NCBI RefSeq assembly: GCF_008630535.1
Contig: NZ_VWPH01000005.1
Coordinates: 465,564 to 529,563, forward strand
Source: Saccharopolyspora hirsuta
Lineage (GTDB): Bacteria > Actinomycetota > Actinomycetes > Mycobacteriales > Pseudonocardiaceae
Direction: 5' to 3'
Length of the DNA: 64,000 nt
A program made the translations under genes and the position numbers. A model generated the notes under the pieces. The model ran no database searches. It was not told where the DNA came from and worked only from the letters and a program-made list of their open reading frames with translations. Below are positions 15,237-23,931 of the stretch, piece after piece (the first letter of the stretch is position 1; each line of letters begins with the position of its first letter).

Positions 15237-16563
15237 CGGCCTGTTCGGGCCGATGTTCGGCACCCCGGCGGCCGCCGAGCGGACCTCCGCCGGGGCGTGG
15301 CTGCAGGCGATGCTGGACTTCGAGTCGGCGCTGGCCGCGGCGCAGGCCGCGGCCGGGGTCGTCCCGCGCGCGGCGGCCGAGGAGATCGCCCGGTGCTGCC
15401 GCGCGGAGCTGTTCGACGTCGACTCGATCGCCGAGCGCGCGGTGTCCTCGGCGACGCCGGTGATCGCGCTGGTGCGCGACCTCACCGCGCTGCTGGGCGA
15501 GGACGCCAAGCCGCACGTGCACCGGGGCGCCACCAGCCAGGACGTGATCGACACGGCCGCGATGCTGGTCGCGCGCGACGTCCTGGACCTGATCATCGAC
15601 GATCTGCGCGCGGCTGCGGACGAGTGCGCGCGCCTGGCCGAGCAGCACCGCGGCACGGTGATGATCGCCCGCTCGCTGCTGCAGCAGGCGCTGCCCACGA
15701 CGTTCGGCAACCGCTGCGCGACCTGGCTGATCTCGCTCGACGAGGCGGTAACCGCGCTGGAGCGGATTCGCGGGCGGTTGGCCGTGCAGTTCGGCGGCGC
15801 TGCGGGCACGCTCGCCGCGCTCGGCGCCGACGGCGTCCGGGTGCTCGAACTGCTCGCCGCCGAGCTGGGGCTGGCCGAGCCCGTGGCTCCCTGGCACACC
15901 GACCGCACGCGCGTCGCCGAGCTGGCCGGGGCGCTGGGGACGGCAGCCGGGGCAGTCGGGAAGATCGCCCTGGACGTCGAGCTGCACGCGCAGACCGAGG
16001 TCGGCGAGCTCGCCGAGGGCGCGGCCGGTGGTTCCTCGGCCATGCCGCACAAGCAGAACCCGGTGTCCGCGGTGCTGGTGACCGCCGCGTCCAAGCGCGT
16101 TCCCGGCCTGGTCGCGACGCTGCTGGCGGCGATGCCCCAGGAGCACGAGCGCGCCGCCGGGTCCTGGCAGTCCGAGTGGGAACCGCTGACCGACCTGCTG
16201 CGGCTCGTCGCCGCCGCAGCCGCGCAGACCCGGCGGCTGCTCGCCGGGTTGCGGGTCCACCCCGAGAGGATGGCCGCCAACCTCGACCTGACCCGCGGGC
16301 TGGTGATGGCCGAGAGCGCCGCGGGCCGGTTGATGGACTCGCTCGGCCGCACCGAAGCGCAGGACCTGGTCGGGCGGCTGTGCCGCCGCGCAGTGCAGGA
16401 GGGCACGACGCTGCGCACCGAGCTGCTGGCCGACCAGCGGGTGCGGGAGGTGCTGTCCGAGGACGAGGTCGTCGCGGCCACCGAACCGGCCGACTACCTC
16501 GGCTCCGCCCCCGCCTTCGTCGACCGCGCACTGACCGCACACGCCGAATTGGAGAAGCGGTGA
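15208..16563 (+). CDS. pcaB: 3-carboxy-cis,cis-muconate cycloisomerase
   Basis: This 451-residue protein belongs to the fumarase/aspartase superfamily. The signature loop GGSSAMPHKQNPV lies near residues 273-285. It cyclises 3-carboxymuconate to 4-carboxymuconolactone. The opening DGLFGPMFGTPAAAERTSAG is typical of PcaB. The ATG at 15208 is the only reasonable start and overlaps pcaG by 29 nt, so the two are translationally coupled. It overlaps pcaD by 4 nt (GTGA). Confidence 0.9.
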   Translation: MTRPYSSRSDGLFGPMFGTPAAAERTSAGAWLQAMLDFESALAAAQAAAGVVPRAAAEEIARCCRAELFDVDSIAERAVSSATPVIALVRDLTALLGEDAKPHVHRGATSQDVIDTAAMLVARDVLDLIIDDLRAAADECARLAEQHRGTVMIARSLLQQALPTTFGNRCATWLISLDEAVTALERIRGRLAVQFGGAAGTLAALGADGVRVLELLAAELGLAEPVAPWHTDRTRVAELAGALGTAAGAVGKIALDVELHAQTEVGELAEGAAGGSSAMPHKQNPVSAVLVTAASKRVPGLVATLLAAMPQEHERAAGSWQSEWEPLTDLLRLVAAAAAQTRRLLAGLRVHPERMAANLDLTRGLVMAESAAGRLMDSLGRTEAQDLVGRLCRRAVQEGTTLRTELLADQRVREVLSEDEVVAATEPADYLGSAPAFVDRALTAHAELEKR

Positions 16564-17321
16564 ACGTCAACTACGAACTGACCGGCCCGGACGGCGCCCC
16601 GGTCGTGGTGCTGTCCAACTCGCTGGGCACCGACCTGACCCTGTGGGACGCGCAGGTCCCGGCCTTGGCGCAGGAGTTCCAGGTGCTGCGCTACGACCAG
16701 CGCGGACACGGCGCGACCCCGGGCAAGCCCGGCCCGTACACCCTCAAGCAGCTCGGCGGGGACGTGCTCGCGCTGCTGGACACCCTGGGCATCCGCAAGG
16801 CGCACTTCGCCGGGGTGTCGCTGGGCGGCATGACCGGCATGTGGCTGGCCGAGCACGCGCCCGAGCGCATCGACCGGCTCGCGCTGATCTGCACCTCCGC
16901 CGACCTCGGCCCGGCCTCGATGTGGCGGGACCGCGCCGCGCTGGTGCGGGAGAAGGGCACCGCGGCGATGGTCGAACCGTCGCTGCCGAAGTGGTTCACC
17001 CCCGAGCTGGCCGGCCGGGAGGACGTCGTCGCGAAGTTCGGCGGGATGCTCTCCGCGGCCGACGACGACGGCTACGCCGGGTGCTGCGAGGCCATCGCGG
17101 ACATGGACCTGCTGGACGGGCTCGGCGGGATCACCGCGCCGACGCTGGTCATCGCGGGCGCCGAGGACCCCGCCACTCCCCCGTCGCACGCCGAGCGCAT
17201 CGCCACCGCCGTCGGGGGCGCGCGCCTGGAGGTGCTCTCGCCCGCCGCGCACCTGGCCAACGCCGAGCAGCCCGAAGCGGTCAACCGGCTGCTGCTGGAG
17301 CACTTCACGAGGAGCCTGTGA
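16560..17321 (+). CDS. pcaD: 3-oxoadipate enol-lactonase
   Basis: This 253-residue alpha/beta hydrolase opens the enol-lactone to 3-oxoadipate. Ser87 in GVSLGG is the nucleophile and the His in SPAAHLANAEQP completes the triad. In many actinobacteria this enzyme is fused to PcaC as PcaL; here the two are separate genes sharing one base. GTG 16560 overlaps the pcaB stop. Confidence 0.9.
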   Translation: MNVNYELTGPDGAPVVVLSNSLGTDLTLWDAQVPALAQEFQVLRYDQRGHGATPGKPGPYTLKQLGGDVLALLDTLGIRKAHFAGVSLGGMTGMWLAEHAPERIDRLALICTSADLGPASMWRDRAALVREKGTAAMVEPSLPKWFTPELAGREDVVAKFGGMLSAADDDGYAGCCEAIADMDLLDGLGGITAPTLVIAGAEDPATPPSHAERIATAVGGARLEVLSPAAHLANAEQPEAVNRLLLEHFTRSL

Positions 17322-17704
17322 TGTCCGACGAATCCCGCTACGCGCAGGGCATGGGCGTGCGCCGGGAGGTGCTCGGCGACGAGCACGTGGACCGCGCGAA
17401 CGCCAAGATCACCCCGTTCACCGAGGGCTTCCAGGACTTCATCACCCGCTACGCCTGGGGCGAGTTGTGGAGCGGCGACGGGGTGGACCGGCGCACCCGC
17501 AGCATGCTGACGCTGGCGATCCTGGCCGCGGTGGGCTGCGAGGACGAGTTCGCCATGCACGTCAAGGCCGCGCGCCGCAACGGGGTGCCGCCGGAGCACA
17601 TCCGCGAGGTGCTGATGCACGTCGCGGTCTACGCCGGGGTACCCCGCGCCAACAGCGCCTTCGCGATCGCCAATACGATCCTGGGTGACGAGCAGTCCGA
17701 CTGA
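17321..17704 (+). CDS. pcaC: 4-carboxymuconolactone decarboxylase
   Basis: This 127-residue protein is a stand-alone CMD-family enzyme that decarboxylates 4-carboxymuconolactone to the enol-lactone used by PcaD. It shows the family segments MGVRREVLGDEHVDRA near the start and RTRSMLTLAILAAVGCEDEF in the middle. AGGAG lies just before the ATG, which overlaps the pcaD stop by one base. The IclR gene pcaR follows after 14 bp. Confidence 0.92.
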   Translation: MSDESRYAQGMGVRREVLGDEHVDRANAKITPFTEGFQDFITRYAWGELWSGDGVDRRTRSMLTLAILAAVGCEDEFAMHVKAARRNGVPPEHIREVLMHVAVYAGVPRANSAFAIANTILGDEQSD

Positions 17705-17718
17705 GCCGGGAGATCACC

Positions 17719-18519
17719 GTGGAGACCGCAACCGACCCGAGCGGCGGCTACGTGCAGTCGCTGGCGCGCGGGCTCATGGTGATCCGCGCGTTCGACGAGG
17801 CCAACCCCGAGATGACGCTGTCCGAGGTCGCCCGCGCGACGGACCTGTCGCGCGCGGCGGCCCGGCGCTTCCTGCACACCCTGGTGCACCTGGGTTACGT
17901 GTGGACCGACGGCCGGGTGTTCGCGCTGACCCCGCGGGTGCTGGAGCTCGGCTTCGCCTACCTGTCCAGCATCTCGCTGCCGGAGATCGCCCAGCCGTAC
18001 CTGGAGCGGCTGGTCGCCGAGGTGCACGAGTCGGCGTCGGTGTCGGTGCTGGACGGTCCGGACATCGTCTACGTGGCCCGGGTGCCCACCTCGCGGATCA
18101 TGACGGTGTCGATCAACATCGGCACCCGCTTCCCCGCCTACGCCACCTCGATGGGCAGGGTCCTGCTGGCCGACCTGCCACCGGCCGAGCTGGACGCCTA
18201 CCTGTCCGAGGTGGACCTGGCCCCGCTGGGCCCGCACACCATCACCACCCCCGCGCAGTTCCGGGAGGAGCTGGCGCGCATCCGCGAGCAGGGCTGGGCG
18301 CTGGTGGACCAGGAGCTGGAGGCCGGGCTGCGGTCGATCGCCGCCCCGATCCGGGACCGGTCGAACAAGGTGGTGGCGGCGGTGAACATCTCCTCGCACG
18401 CCTCCCGCACCAGCCCGGAGGACGCCCGCCGCGACCTGCTCCCGCCGCTGCTGCAGACCGCCGAGCGCATCGCCGCCGACCTCGCGGTGGCCCCCGCCTC
18501 CCGCGCGGTCTCCCGCTGA
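17719..18519 (+). CDS. pcaR: IclR family regulator of the pca operon
   Basis: This 266-residue protein has an N-terminal winged helix (helix-turn-helix in MTLSEVARATDLSRAAARRFL) and a C-terminal IclR effector domain (SVSVLDGPDIVYVARV, YATSMGRVLLA, SIAAPIRD). It resembles the PcaR/PobR/PcaU branch, which usually activates aromatic catabolism in response to protocatechuate or 3-oxoadipate. It is the last gene of the operon, so it probably controls its own synthesis, likely through 12273-12289. GTG 17719 has GGGAG upstream. Its stop is 3 bp from the convergent lldR gene. Confidence 0.85.
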   Translation: METATDPSGGYVQSLARGLMVIRAFDEANPEMTLSEVARATDLSRAAARRFLHTLVHLGYVWTDGRVFALTPRVLELGFAYLSSISLPEIAQPYLERLVAEVHESASVSVLDGPDIVYVARVPTSRIMTVSINIGTRFPAYATSMGRVLLADLPPAELDAYLSEVDLAPLGPHTITTPAQFREELARIREQGWALVDQELEAGLRSIAAPIRDRSNKVVAAVNISSHASRTSPEDARRDLLPPLLQTAERIAADLAVAPASRAVSR

Positions 18520-18522
18520 CCT

Positions 18523-19275
18523 TCAGCCCAGGTCCTGCAGCCAGGCGCTGCGGTAGAAGCTGCGGATGTGCCGCTCCACCTGCGCTTCCGCGTCAGCTGC
18601 GTCCCGGGCGAGCAGTGCCTGGTGGATCAGCCGGTGGTCGTGGCGCAGGTCGTCGGCGATCGGGAACCACCCGTCGCCGAGGTCGTCGAAGGCGGCCAGC
18701 AGCGGTCGGCGCAGCGACTCGCGGATGGCGATCGTCATGTCCGCCACCAGCCGGTTCCCCCCGGCCTCGGCGATGGCGACGTGGAACCGGGTGTCCAGGT
18801 CGTTGAACCGCTCCCGGTCGCAGTCCGGCGCGTCCATCTCGTCCAGCAGCTCGCGCAGCTCCTCGAGCTCGGCCTCGGTGGCGCGCTGCGCGGCGTTGCG
18901 CGCGCTCTCCCGCTCCAGCATGATCCGCGCCCGCACCACGTCGGCCATCGGGAAGTTCGCCAGCGCCACGTGGAGCCGGAGCAGCCTGGTCAGGGCCTGG
19001 CTGGGCAGCGCGGCGACCGTCGTGCCGGAGTCCGGGCCGGTGCCCACCGCCATCCGCAGCACGCCCTGGGCCTCCAGCGCGCGGAACGCCTCCCGCACCG
19101 CCGCCCGGCTCACGCCGAGCATCTGCGCCAGGTCCCGCTCCGGCGGCAGCCGGTCCCCGACGCCGAGCTGGCCGCTGACGATCTGCTCCTCGATGCGGTC
19201 GATGACCAGCTCGTAGGTGCGCGCCCGGGCGACCGGTCGCCACCCCGCGCGGTCGTCCATCTCCGAACCGGTCAC
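18523..19275 (-). CDS. lldR: GntR (FadR-type) regulator, probably of lactate use
   Basis: This 250-residue protein has a GntR winged helix (DLAQMLGVSRAAVREAFRALEAQG) and an FCD effector domain, where metal-binding residues fit D...H (FNDLDTRFHVAIAEA) and H positions further on (DDLRHDHRLIHQAL). It is divergent from the lactate permease. A FadR-type operator, TGGTCTGACCA, lies between the two. LldR proteins repress lactate genes and release on L-lactate. I took GTG 19275 because GGGGG lies 4 nt upstream; an ATG 15 nt downstream is possible. Confidence 0.82.
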   Translation of the reverse strand: MTGSEMDDRAGWRPVARARTYELVIDRIEEQIVSGQLGVGDRLPPERDLAQMLGVSRAAVREAFRALEAQGVLRMAVGTGPDSGTTVAALPSQALTRLLRLHVALANFPMADVVRARIMLERESARNAAQRATEAELEELRELLDEMDAPDCDRERFNDLDTRFHVAIAEAGGNRLVADMTIAIRESLRRPLLAAFDDLGDGWFPIADDLRHDHRLIHQALLARDAADAEAQVERHIRSFYRSAWLQDLG

Positions 19276-19326
19276 CGGTCCCCCTTTACAAACCCCACCA
19301 GCGATCTTTATGGTACCGCCAGCTCT

Positions 19327-19337
19327 TGGTCTGACCA
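19327..19337. promoter_or_regulatory. FadR-type GntR operator in the lactate promoter region
   Basis: TGGTCTGACCA is a perfect match to the TNGTNNNACNA consensus of FadR-subfamily regulators. It lies between divergent lldR and lldP, 36 bp upstream of the lldP start. Binding by the adjacent LldR is the simplest reading. Confidence 0.75.
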
Positions 19338-19372
19338 TAGAAAGGTCAACGGCACAGAGAGGTGTCGCCTTC

Positions 19373-21001
19373 GTGTACCAACCGCTCACCGCTCCGATCG
19401 CGGACAGCCTCGGCCTGTCCGCGCTGCTCGCCGCAGTCCCGCTGCTGGTGGTCTTCCTGCTGCTCGGCGTCCTGCGCGTCAAGGCGCACTGGGCCGGGTT
19501 GTCCGGGCTGGCCGCCGCGCTGCTGATCGCCGTGCTCGGCTACGGGATGCCAGCCGATCTCGCGCTGCTGTCCGCAGGTCAGGGCGCCGCCTTCGGCGTG
19601 CTGCCGATCCTGTGGATCGTCATCACCGCGATCTGGCTCTACCAGCTGACCGTGCGCAGCGGTCGCTTCGAGGACCTGCGGGCGACCTTCGCGCTGCTCT
19701 CGCCCGACCCGCGGATCCAGGCCGTGGTGATCGCCTTCTGCTTCGGCGGTCTGCTCGAGGCCCTCGCCGGGTTCGGCGCCCCGGTCGCGATCACCGGCAT
19801 GATGCTCGTCGCCATCGGCTTCCCACCGCTGCGCGCCGCCGTGACGGTCCTGCTGGCCAACACCGCTCCCGTCGCCTTCGGCGCGCTGAGCACGCCGATC
19901 ATCACCGCGGGCGAGCTCACCGGGATCCCCTACGAGCACATCGGCGCCGTGGTCGGGCGGCAGACCCCGCTGCTGGCGGTGATCGTCCCGGTCCTGCTGG
20001 TGCTCGTGGTGGACGGTCGGCGCGGCGTGCGGCAGACCTGGCCCGCCGCGCTGGTCACCGGCGTGGCGTTCGCGGTCGCGCAGTTCGTGTGCGCCAACTA
20101 CATCTCGGTCCCGCTGACCGACATCGTCTCGGCGCTGGTGGGCGCGGTGGCCCTGGTCGTGCTGCTGCGGTTCTGGCAGCCCGCGGGCAGCGCCGAAGCA
20201 CGTGCCGACCTGACCGCCGGTGCCGCCGACGAGGCTCCCGGGCGACAGCTGGGCGCCGGGCGGATCTTCCTCGCGCTGTTCCCGTACCTGCTGGTGATCG
20301 CGGTGTTCTCAGTGGTCAAGCTGTGGGAGCCCGTCGGGGAGGCACTGGCCGCGACCGATGTTGAGGTCCCGTGGCCGGGCCTGCACGGCGCGCTGCTGTC
20401 GGCCTCCGGCGAACCGGCCAGCAGCACGGTGTTCACGCTCAGCTGGCTGTCCTCCCCCGGCAGCCTGCTGCTGCTCTGCGGTCTCGGCGTAACGCTGGTC
20501 TACCGGATCAAGCCGACGACGGCGCTGGCCGAGCTCGGCCGCACCGCGGTGTCGATGCGCTGGTCGGGGCTGACCATCGTCAGCGTGCTGGCGCTGGCCT
20601 ACGTGATGAACCAGTCCGGGCAGACCACCACGATCGGCACCGCGATCGCCGGGATCGGCACCGCTTTCGCGTTCTTCTCCCCCGTGCTCGGCTGGCTCGG
20701 CGTGGCCGTCACCGGCTCGGACACCAGCGCCAACGCGCTGTTCGCGAGCCTGCAGCAGGTCGCCGCGGAGCGGGTCGGGGTCGACCCGGCGCTGCTGGTC
20801 GCGGCGAACACCTCCGGCGGGGTGATGGGCAAGATGATCAGCCCGCAGAACCTGACCATCGTGGCCACCGCGGTCGGCATGGCCGGGGCGGAGGCCAAGA
20901 TCCTGCGGGGCGTTCTCAAGTGGAGCATCGGGCTGCTGCTCGCCCTGTGCGCGCTGGTCTTCCTGCAGTCCGAAGTCCTGTCGTGGATGCTTCCACGGTG
21001 A
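19373..21001 (+). CDS. lldP: L-lactate permease
   Basis: This 542-residue protein is a LctP-family lactate/proton symporter with about a dozen membrane helices. Family marks include LLEALAGFGAPVAITGMML, LANTAPVAFGALSTPIITA, VTGSDTSANALFASLQQVAA and ANTSGGVMGKMISPQNLTI. It imports L-lactate, and possibly glycolate, for the LutABC-type enzymes encoded downstream. The start is GTG 19373, after GAGAGG at longer spacing. It leads an operon of four genes running to 23844. Confidence 0.93.
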   Translation: MYQPLTAPIADSLGLSALLAAVPLLVVFLLLGVLRVKAHWAGLSGLAAALLIAVLGYGMPADLALLSAGQGAAFGVLPILWIVITAIWLYQLTVRSGRFEDLRATFALLSPDPRIQAVVIAFCFGGLLEALAGFGAPVAITGMMLVAIGFPPLRAAVTVLLANTAPVAFGALSTPIITAGELTGIPYEHIGAVVGRQTPLLAVIVPVLLVLVVDGRRGVRQTWPAALVTGVAFAVAQFVCANYISVPLTDIVSALVGAVALVVLLRFWQPAGSAEARADLTAGAADEAPGRQLGAGRIFLALFPYLLVIAVFSVVKLWEPVGEALAATDVEVPWPGLHGALLSASGEPASSTVFTLSWLSSPGSLLLLCGLGVTLVYRIKPTTALAELGRTAVSMRWSGLTIVSVLALAYVMNQSGQTTTIGTAIAGIGTAFAFFSPVLGWLGVAVTGSDTSANALFASLQQVAAERVGVDPALLVAANTSGGVMGKMISPQNLTIVATAVGMAGAEAKILRGVLKWSIGLLLALCALVFLQSEVLSWMLPR

Positions 21002-21026
21002 GCGGATCAGAACGAGGTGATGTGGC

Positions 21027-21761
21027 ATGAGGGTGGCGCTGTTCGCGACCTGCCTCGGGGACACCGTGTTCCCGGCAGCGCCGAAGGCGACCGTGCAGGT
21101 CCTGGAGCGGCTCGGCTGCGAGGTGGAGTTCCCCGCGGCGCAGACCTGCTGCGGGCAGATGCACACCAACACCGGGTACCGCAGGCAGGCGAAGTCCTCG
21201 GTGCGGACCTTCGTGGACGCCTTCGCCGACTACGACGCCGTGGTCGCCCCCTCCGGGTCGTGCGTGGCCTCGGTGCGCCACCAGCACGCGATGGTCGCCG
21301 ACGGCGACCGCAAGCTCAGCCGCGCGGTCGCGCAGGTGGCCCCGCAGGTGCACGAGCTGTCGGAGTTCCTGGTGGACGTGCTCGGGGTGACCGACGTCGG
21401 GGCGTACTTCCCGCACCGGGTCACCTACCACCCGACCTGCCACTCCGCGCGGCTGCTGCGGGTCGGCGACCGCCCGCTGCGGCTGCTGCGCGCGGTCCGC
21501 TCGCTGGAGCTCGTCGAGCTGCCCGCGGCCGAGCAGTGCTGCGGGTTCGGCGGCACGTTCGCGCTGAAGAACCCGGACGTGTCGGTGGCGATGGGCGCCG
21601 ACAAGGCGCGGCACGTCCGGGAGACCGACGCCGAGGTGCTCTGCGCCGGGGACAGCTCGTGCCTGATGCACATCGGCGGGCTGCTTTCCCGGCAGCGCTC
21701 CGGAATCCGGGTGATGCACCTCGCCGAGATCCTGGCCAGCGCGGAAGGAGCCGACCGGTGA
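21027..21761 (+). CDS. lutA: L-lactate utilisation protein LutA/LldE
   Basis: This 244-residue iron-sulfur protein has two CCG domains: TCCGQMHTNTGYR and QCCGFGGTFALKNP, each preceded by a further Cys or His region. CCG domains bind [4Fe-4S] and occur in heterodisulfide-reductase-like subunits. With LutB and LutC it oxidises L-lactate to pyruvate without a flavin. It follows lldP by 25 bp with GAGGTG before ATG, and overlaps lutB by 4 nt (GTGA). Confidence 0.9.
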   Translation: MRVALFATCLGDTVFPAAPKATVQVLERLGCEVEFPAAQTCCGQMHTNTGYRRQAKSSVRTFVDAFADYDAVVAPSGSCVASVRHQHAMVADGDRKLSRAVAQVAPQVHELSEFLVDVLGVTDVGAYFPHRVTYHPTCHSARLLRVGDRPLRLLRAVRSLELVELPAAEQCCGFGGTFALKNPDVSVAMGADKARHVRETDAEVLCAGDSSCLMHIGGLLSRQRSGIRVMHLAEILASAEGADR

Positions 21762-23209
21762 CCGGAACCTACCTGGGCATGCCCGCGTTCCCGCAGGCCG
21801 CCAAGCGCGAGCTGGCCAACTCGCAGCTGCGGCACAACCTCGCCGACGCCACCTCGACGATCCGGCGCAAGCGCGCCGACGTGGTCGGCGAGCTGGACGA
21901 CTGGGCGCAGCTGCGCGAGGCGGGCGCGGCGATCAAGACCCACACGCTGTCCAACCTGGACACCTACCTCGAGCAGTTCGAGGCGGCGGTCACCGCCGCG
22001 GGCGGCACCGTGCACTGGGCGCGCGACGCCGAGGAGGCCAACCGCATCGTGGTGGACCTGGTGCGCGCCACCGGGGAGCGCGAGGTGGTCAAGGTCAAGT
22101 CGATGGCCACCCAGGAGATCGAGCTCAACGAGGCGCTGGAGGCGGCCGGGATCGACGCCTGGGAGACCGACCTGGCGGAGTTGATCGTCCAGCTCGGGCA
22201 CGACGCGCCGAGCCACATCCTGGTGCCCGCGATCCACCGCAACCGCGCGGAGATCCGGGAGATCTTCCAGCGCGAGATGGGCAAGGTCGGCGCGCCCGCC
22301 CCGGCCGACCTCACCGACGAACCGGCCCGGCTGGCCGAAGCGGCTCGCCGCCACCTGCGGGAGAAGTTCCTGCGGGCCAAGGTCGCCGTCTCCGGCGCGA
22401 ACTTCGCCGTCGCCGAGTCCGGCACGCTGGTCGTGGTGGAGTCCGAGGGCAACGGCCGGATGTGCCTGACCCTGCCGGAGACGCTGATCAGCGTCGTCGG
22501 GATCGAGAAGCTGGTGCCGCGCTGGCAGGACCTGGAGGTCTTCCTGCAGCTGCTGCCTCGGTCCAGCACCGGCGAGCGGATGAACCCCTACACCTCGACC
22601 TGGACCGGCGTCACGCCGGGCGACGGGCCGCAGCAGTTCCACGTGGTGCTGCTGGACAACGGCCGCACCAACGCCCTCGCCGACGAGATCGGCCGCCAGG
22701 CGCTGCGCTGCATCCGCTGCTCGGCCTGCCTGAACGTGTGCCCGGTGTACGAGCGCACCGGCGGGCACGCCTACGGGTCGGTCTACCCCGGACCGATCGG
22801 GGCGGTGCTGACGCCCCAGCTGCGCGGCACCACGTCCGAAGTGGACCAGGCGCTGCCGTACGCGTCCTCGCTGTGCGGGGCCTGCTACGACGTCTGCCCG
22901 GTCGCGATCAACATCCCGGACCTGCTGGTGCACCTGCGGACCCGCGTGGTCGAGGAGCACCGCGGCTGGCGGTCCAAGCCGATGGACGCGCTGATGGGCC
23001 TGGCGTCGTGGGTGCTCGGTGACGCCAAGCGGCTGGCTGCCGCGCAGAAGGTTGCGGCGCTGAGCCGGAGGGTGATCGGCCGCAAGGGCACCATCGGCCG
23101 ACTGCCCCCGCCGCTGTCCCGGTGGACCGATGCGCGCGACGCACCGGCCCCGGCCGAAGAACCGTTCCGAACGTGGTGGGAGCGCAACCGAGGGGGCGAT
23201 GCGCGATGA
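21758..23209 (+). CDS. lutB: L-lactate utilisation iron-sulfur protein LutB/LldF
   Basis: This 483-residue protein combines an N-terminal LUD domain (SMATQEIELNEALEAAGI, AVSGANFAVAESGTLVVVESEGN) with a C-terminal ferredoxin-like domain. Two [4Fe-4S] motifs are present: CIRCSACLNVCPVY and CGACYDVCPV. It transfers electrons from lactate oxidation toward the respiratory chain. GTG 21758 overlaps the lutA stop by 4 nt, and its own stop overlaps lutC by 4 nt. Confidence 0.9.
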   Translation: MTGTYLGMPAFPQAAKRELANSQLRHNLADATSTIRRKRADVVGELDDWAQLREAGAAIKTHTLSNLDTYLEQFEAAVTAAGGTVHWARDAEEANRIVVDLVRATGEREVVKVKSMATQEIELNEALEAAGIDAWETDLAELIVQLGHDAPSHILVPAIHRNRAEIREIFQREMGKVGAPAPADLTDEPARLAEAARRHLREKFLRAKVAVSGANFAVAESGTLVVVESEGNGRMCLTLPETLISVVGIEKLVPRWQDLEVFLQLLPRSSTGERMNPYTSTWTGVTPGDGPQQFHVVLLDNGRTNALADEIGRQALRCIRCSACLNVCPVYERTGGHAYGSVYPGPIGAVLTPQLRGTTSEVDQALPYASSLCGACYDVCPVAINIPDLLVHLRTRVVEEHRGWRSKPMDALMGLASWVLGDAKRLAAAQKVAALSRRVIGRKGTIGRLPPPLSRWTDARDAPAPAEEPFRTWWERNRGGDAR

Positions 23210-23844
23210 GCGCGGCACGCGAGGCGATCCTGGGCCGGGTGCGCTCGGCGATCGCGGGCACCGAGCGGACGTCGTTGGCCGACGTCCCGCGGCACTACCG
23301 GGAGCACCGCCCGGCGGACGACCTCGTCGGCCTGTTCTGCGAGCGGGTCGCCGACTACCGGGCCACTGTGGACCGGGTCGCGCCGGGCGGGCTGACCGCC
23401 GCGATCACGGCCGCCGCCCGCGGCGTCGGAGCCCGGAGGGTGCTCGCCCCAGCCGGGGTACCACAGGAGTGGTGCGAGGCCTTGCGGGCGGAGTTCGACC
23501 AGGTCGAGGACGGGGTCGGCATCGACACGGCCGGTCTGGAGCAGGTCGACGCGGTGATCACCACGGCCGTGGTGGGCATCGCCTCCACCGGCACGATCGT
23601 GCTCGACCACGGGCCGGGCCAGGGGCACCGGGCGGTGACCCTGGTGCCCGACGTGCACATCTGCGTGGTCTCCGAGTCGCAGGTCGCCGACGACGTCCCG
23701 GACGCCGTGCGGCGGCTGGACCCGACGCGACCGATGACCTTCATCAGCGGTCCGTCGGCCACCAGCGACATCGAGCTCAAGCGCGTCGAAGGCGTGCACG
23801 GGCCGCGCACCCTCCACGTCCTGGTGACCCCGGACGCCACCTGA
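23206..23844 (+). CDS. lutC: L-lactate utilisation protein LutC/LldG
   Basis: This 212-residue protein is a stand-alone LUD domain. The conserved stretches ASTGTIVLDHGPGQGHR and ISGPSATSDIELKRVEGVHGP are typical of LutC, where the second closes the molecule. It completes the LutABC complex for L-lactate oxidation. ATG 23206 overlaps the lutB stop. It is the last gene of the lactate operon. Confidence 0.9.
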   Translation: MSAAREAILGRVRSAIAGTERTSLADVPRHYREHRPADDLVGLFCERVADYRATVDRVAPGGLTAAITAAARGVGARRVLAPAGVPQEWCEALRAEFDQVEDGVGIDTAGLEQVDAVITTAVVGIASTGTIVLDHGPGQGHRAVTLVPDVHICVVSESQVADDVPDAVRRLDPTRPMTFISGPSATSDIELKRVEGVHGPRTLHVLVTPDAT

Positions 23845-23872
23845 CGGGAGTTCGCACCGCGGACCACTTGGC

Positions 23873-23929
23873 ACTCCTCCACGACACCCCAGGCACACTG
23901 ATCACCAGGACGGGTGATCGTGGAGGAGT
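23873..23929 (+). promoter_or_regulatory. Hairpin that would enclose the ribosome binding site of the next gene
   Basis: ACTCCTCCACGA (23873-23884) pairs perfectly with TCGTGGAGGAGT (23918-23929), a 12 bp stem. An alternative inner pairing is GATCACC (23900-23906) with GGTGATC (23913-23919). The right arm contains GGAGG, the ribosome binding site for ATG 23932. The two pairings share bases and exclude each other in part, as in RNA switches. It could also serve as a terminator for the lactate operon or a DNA operator. Confidence 0.5.
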
Positions 23930-23931
23930 CG

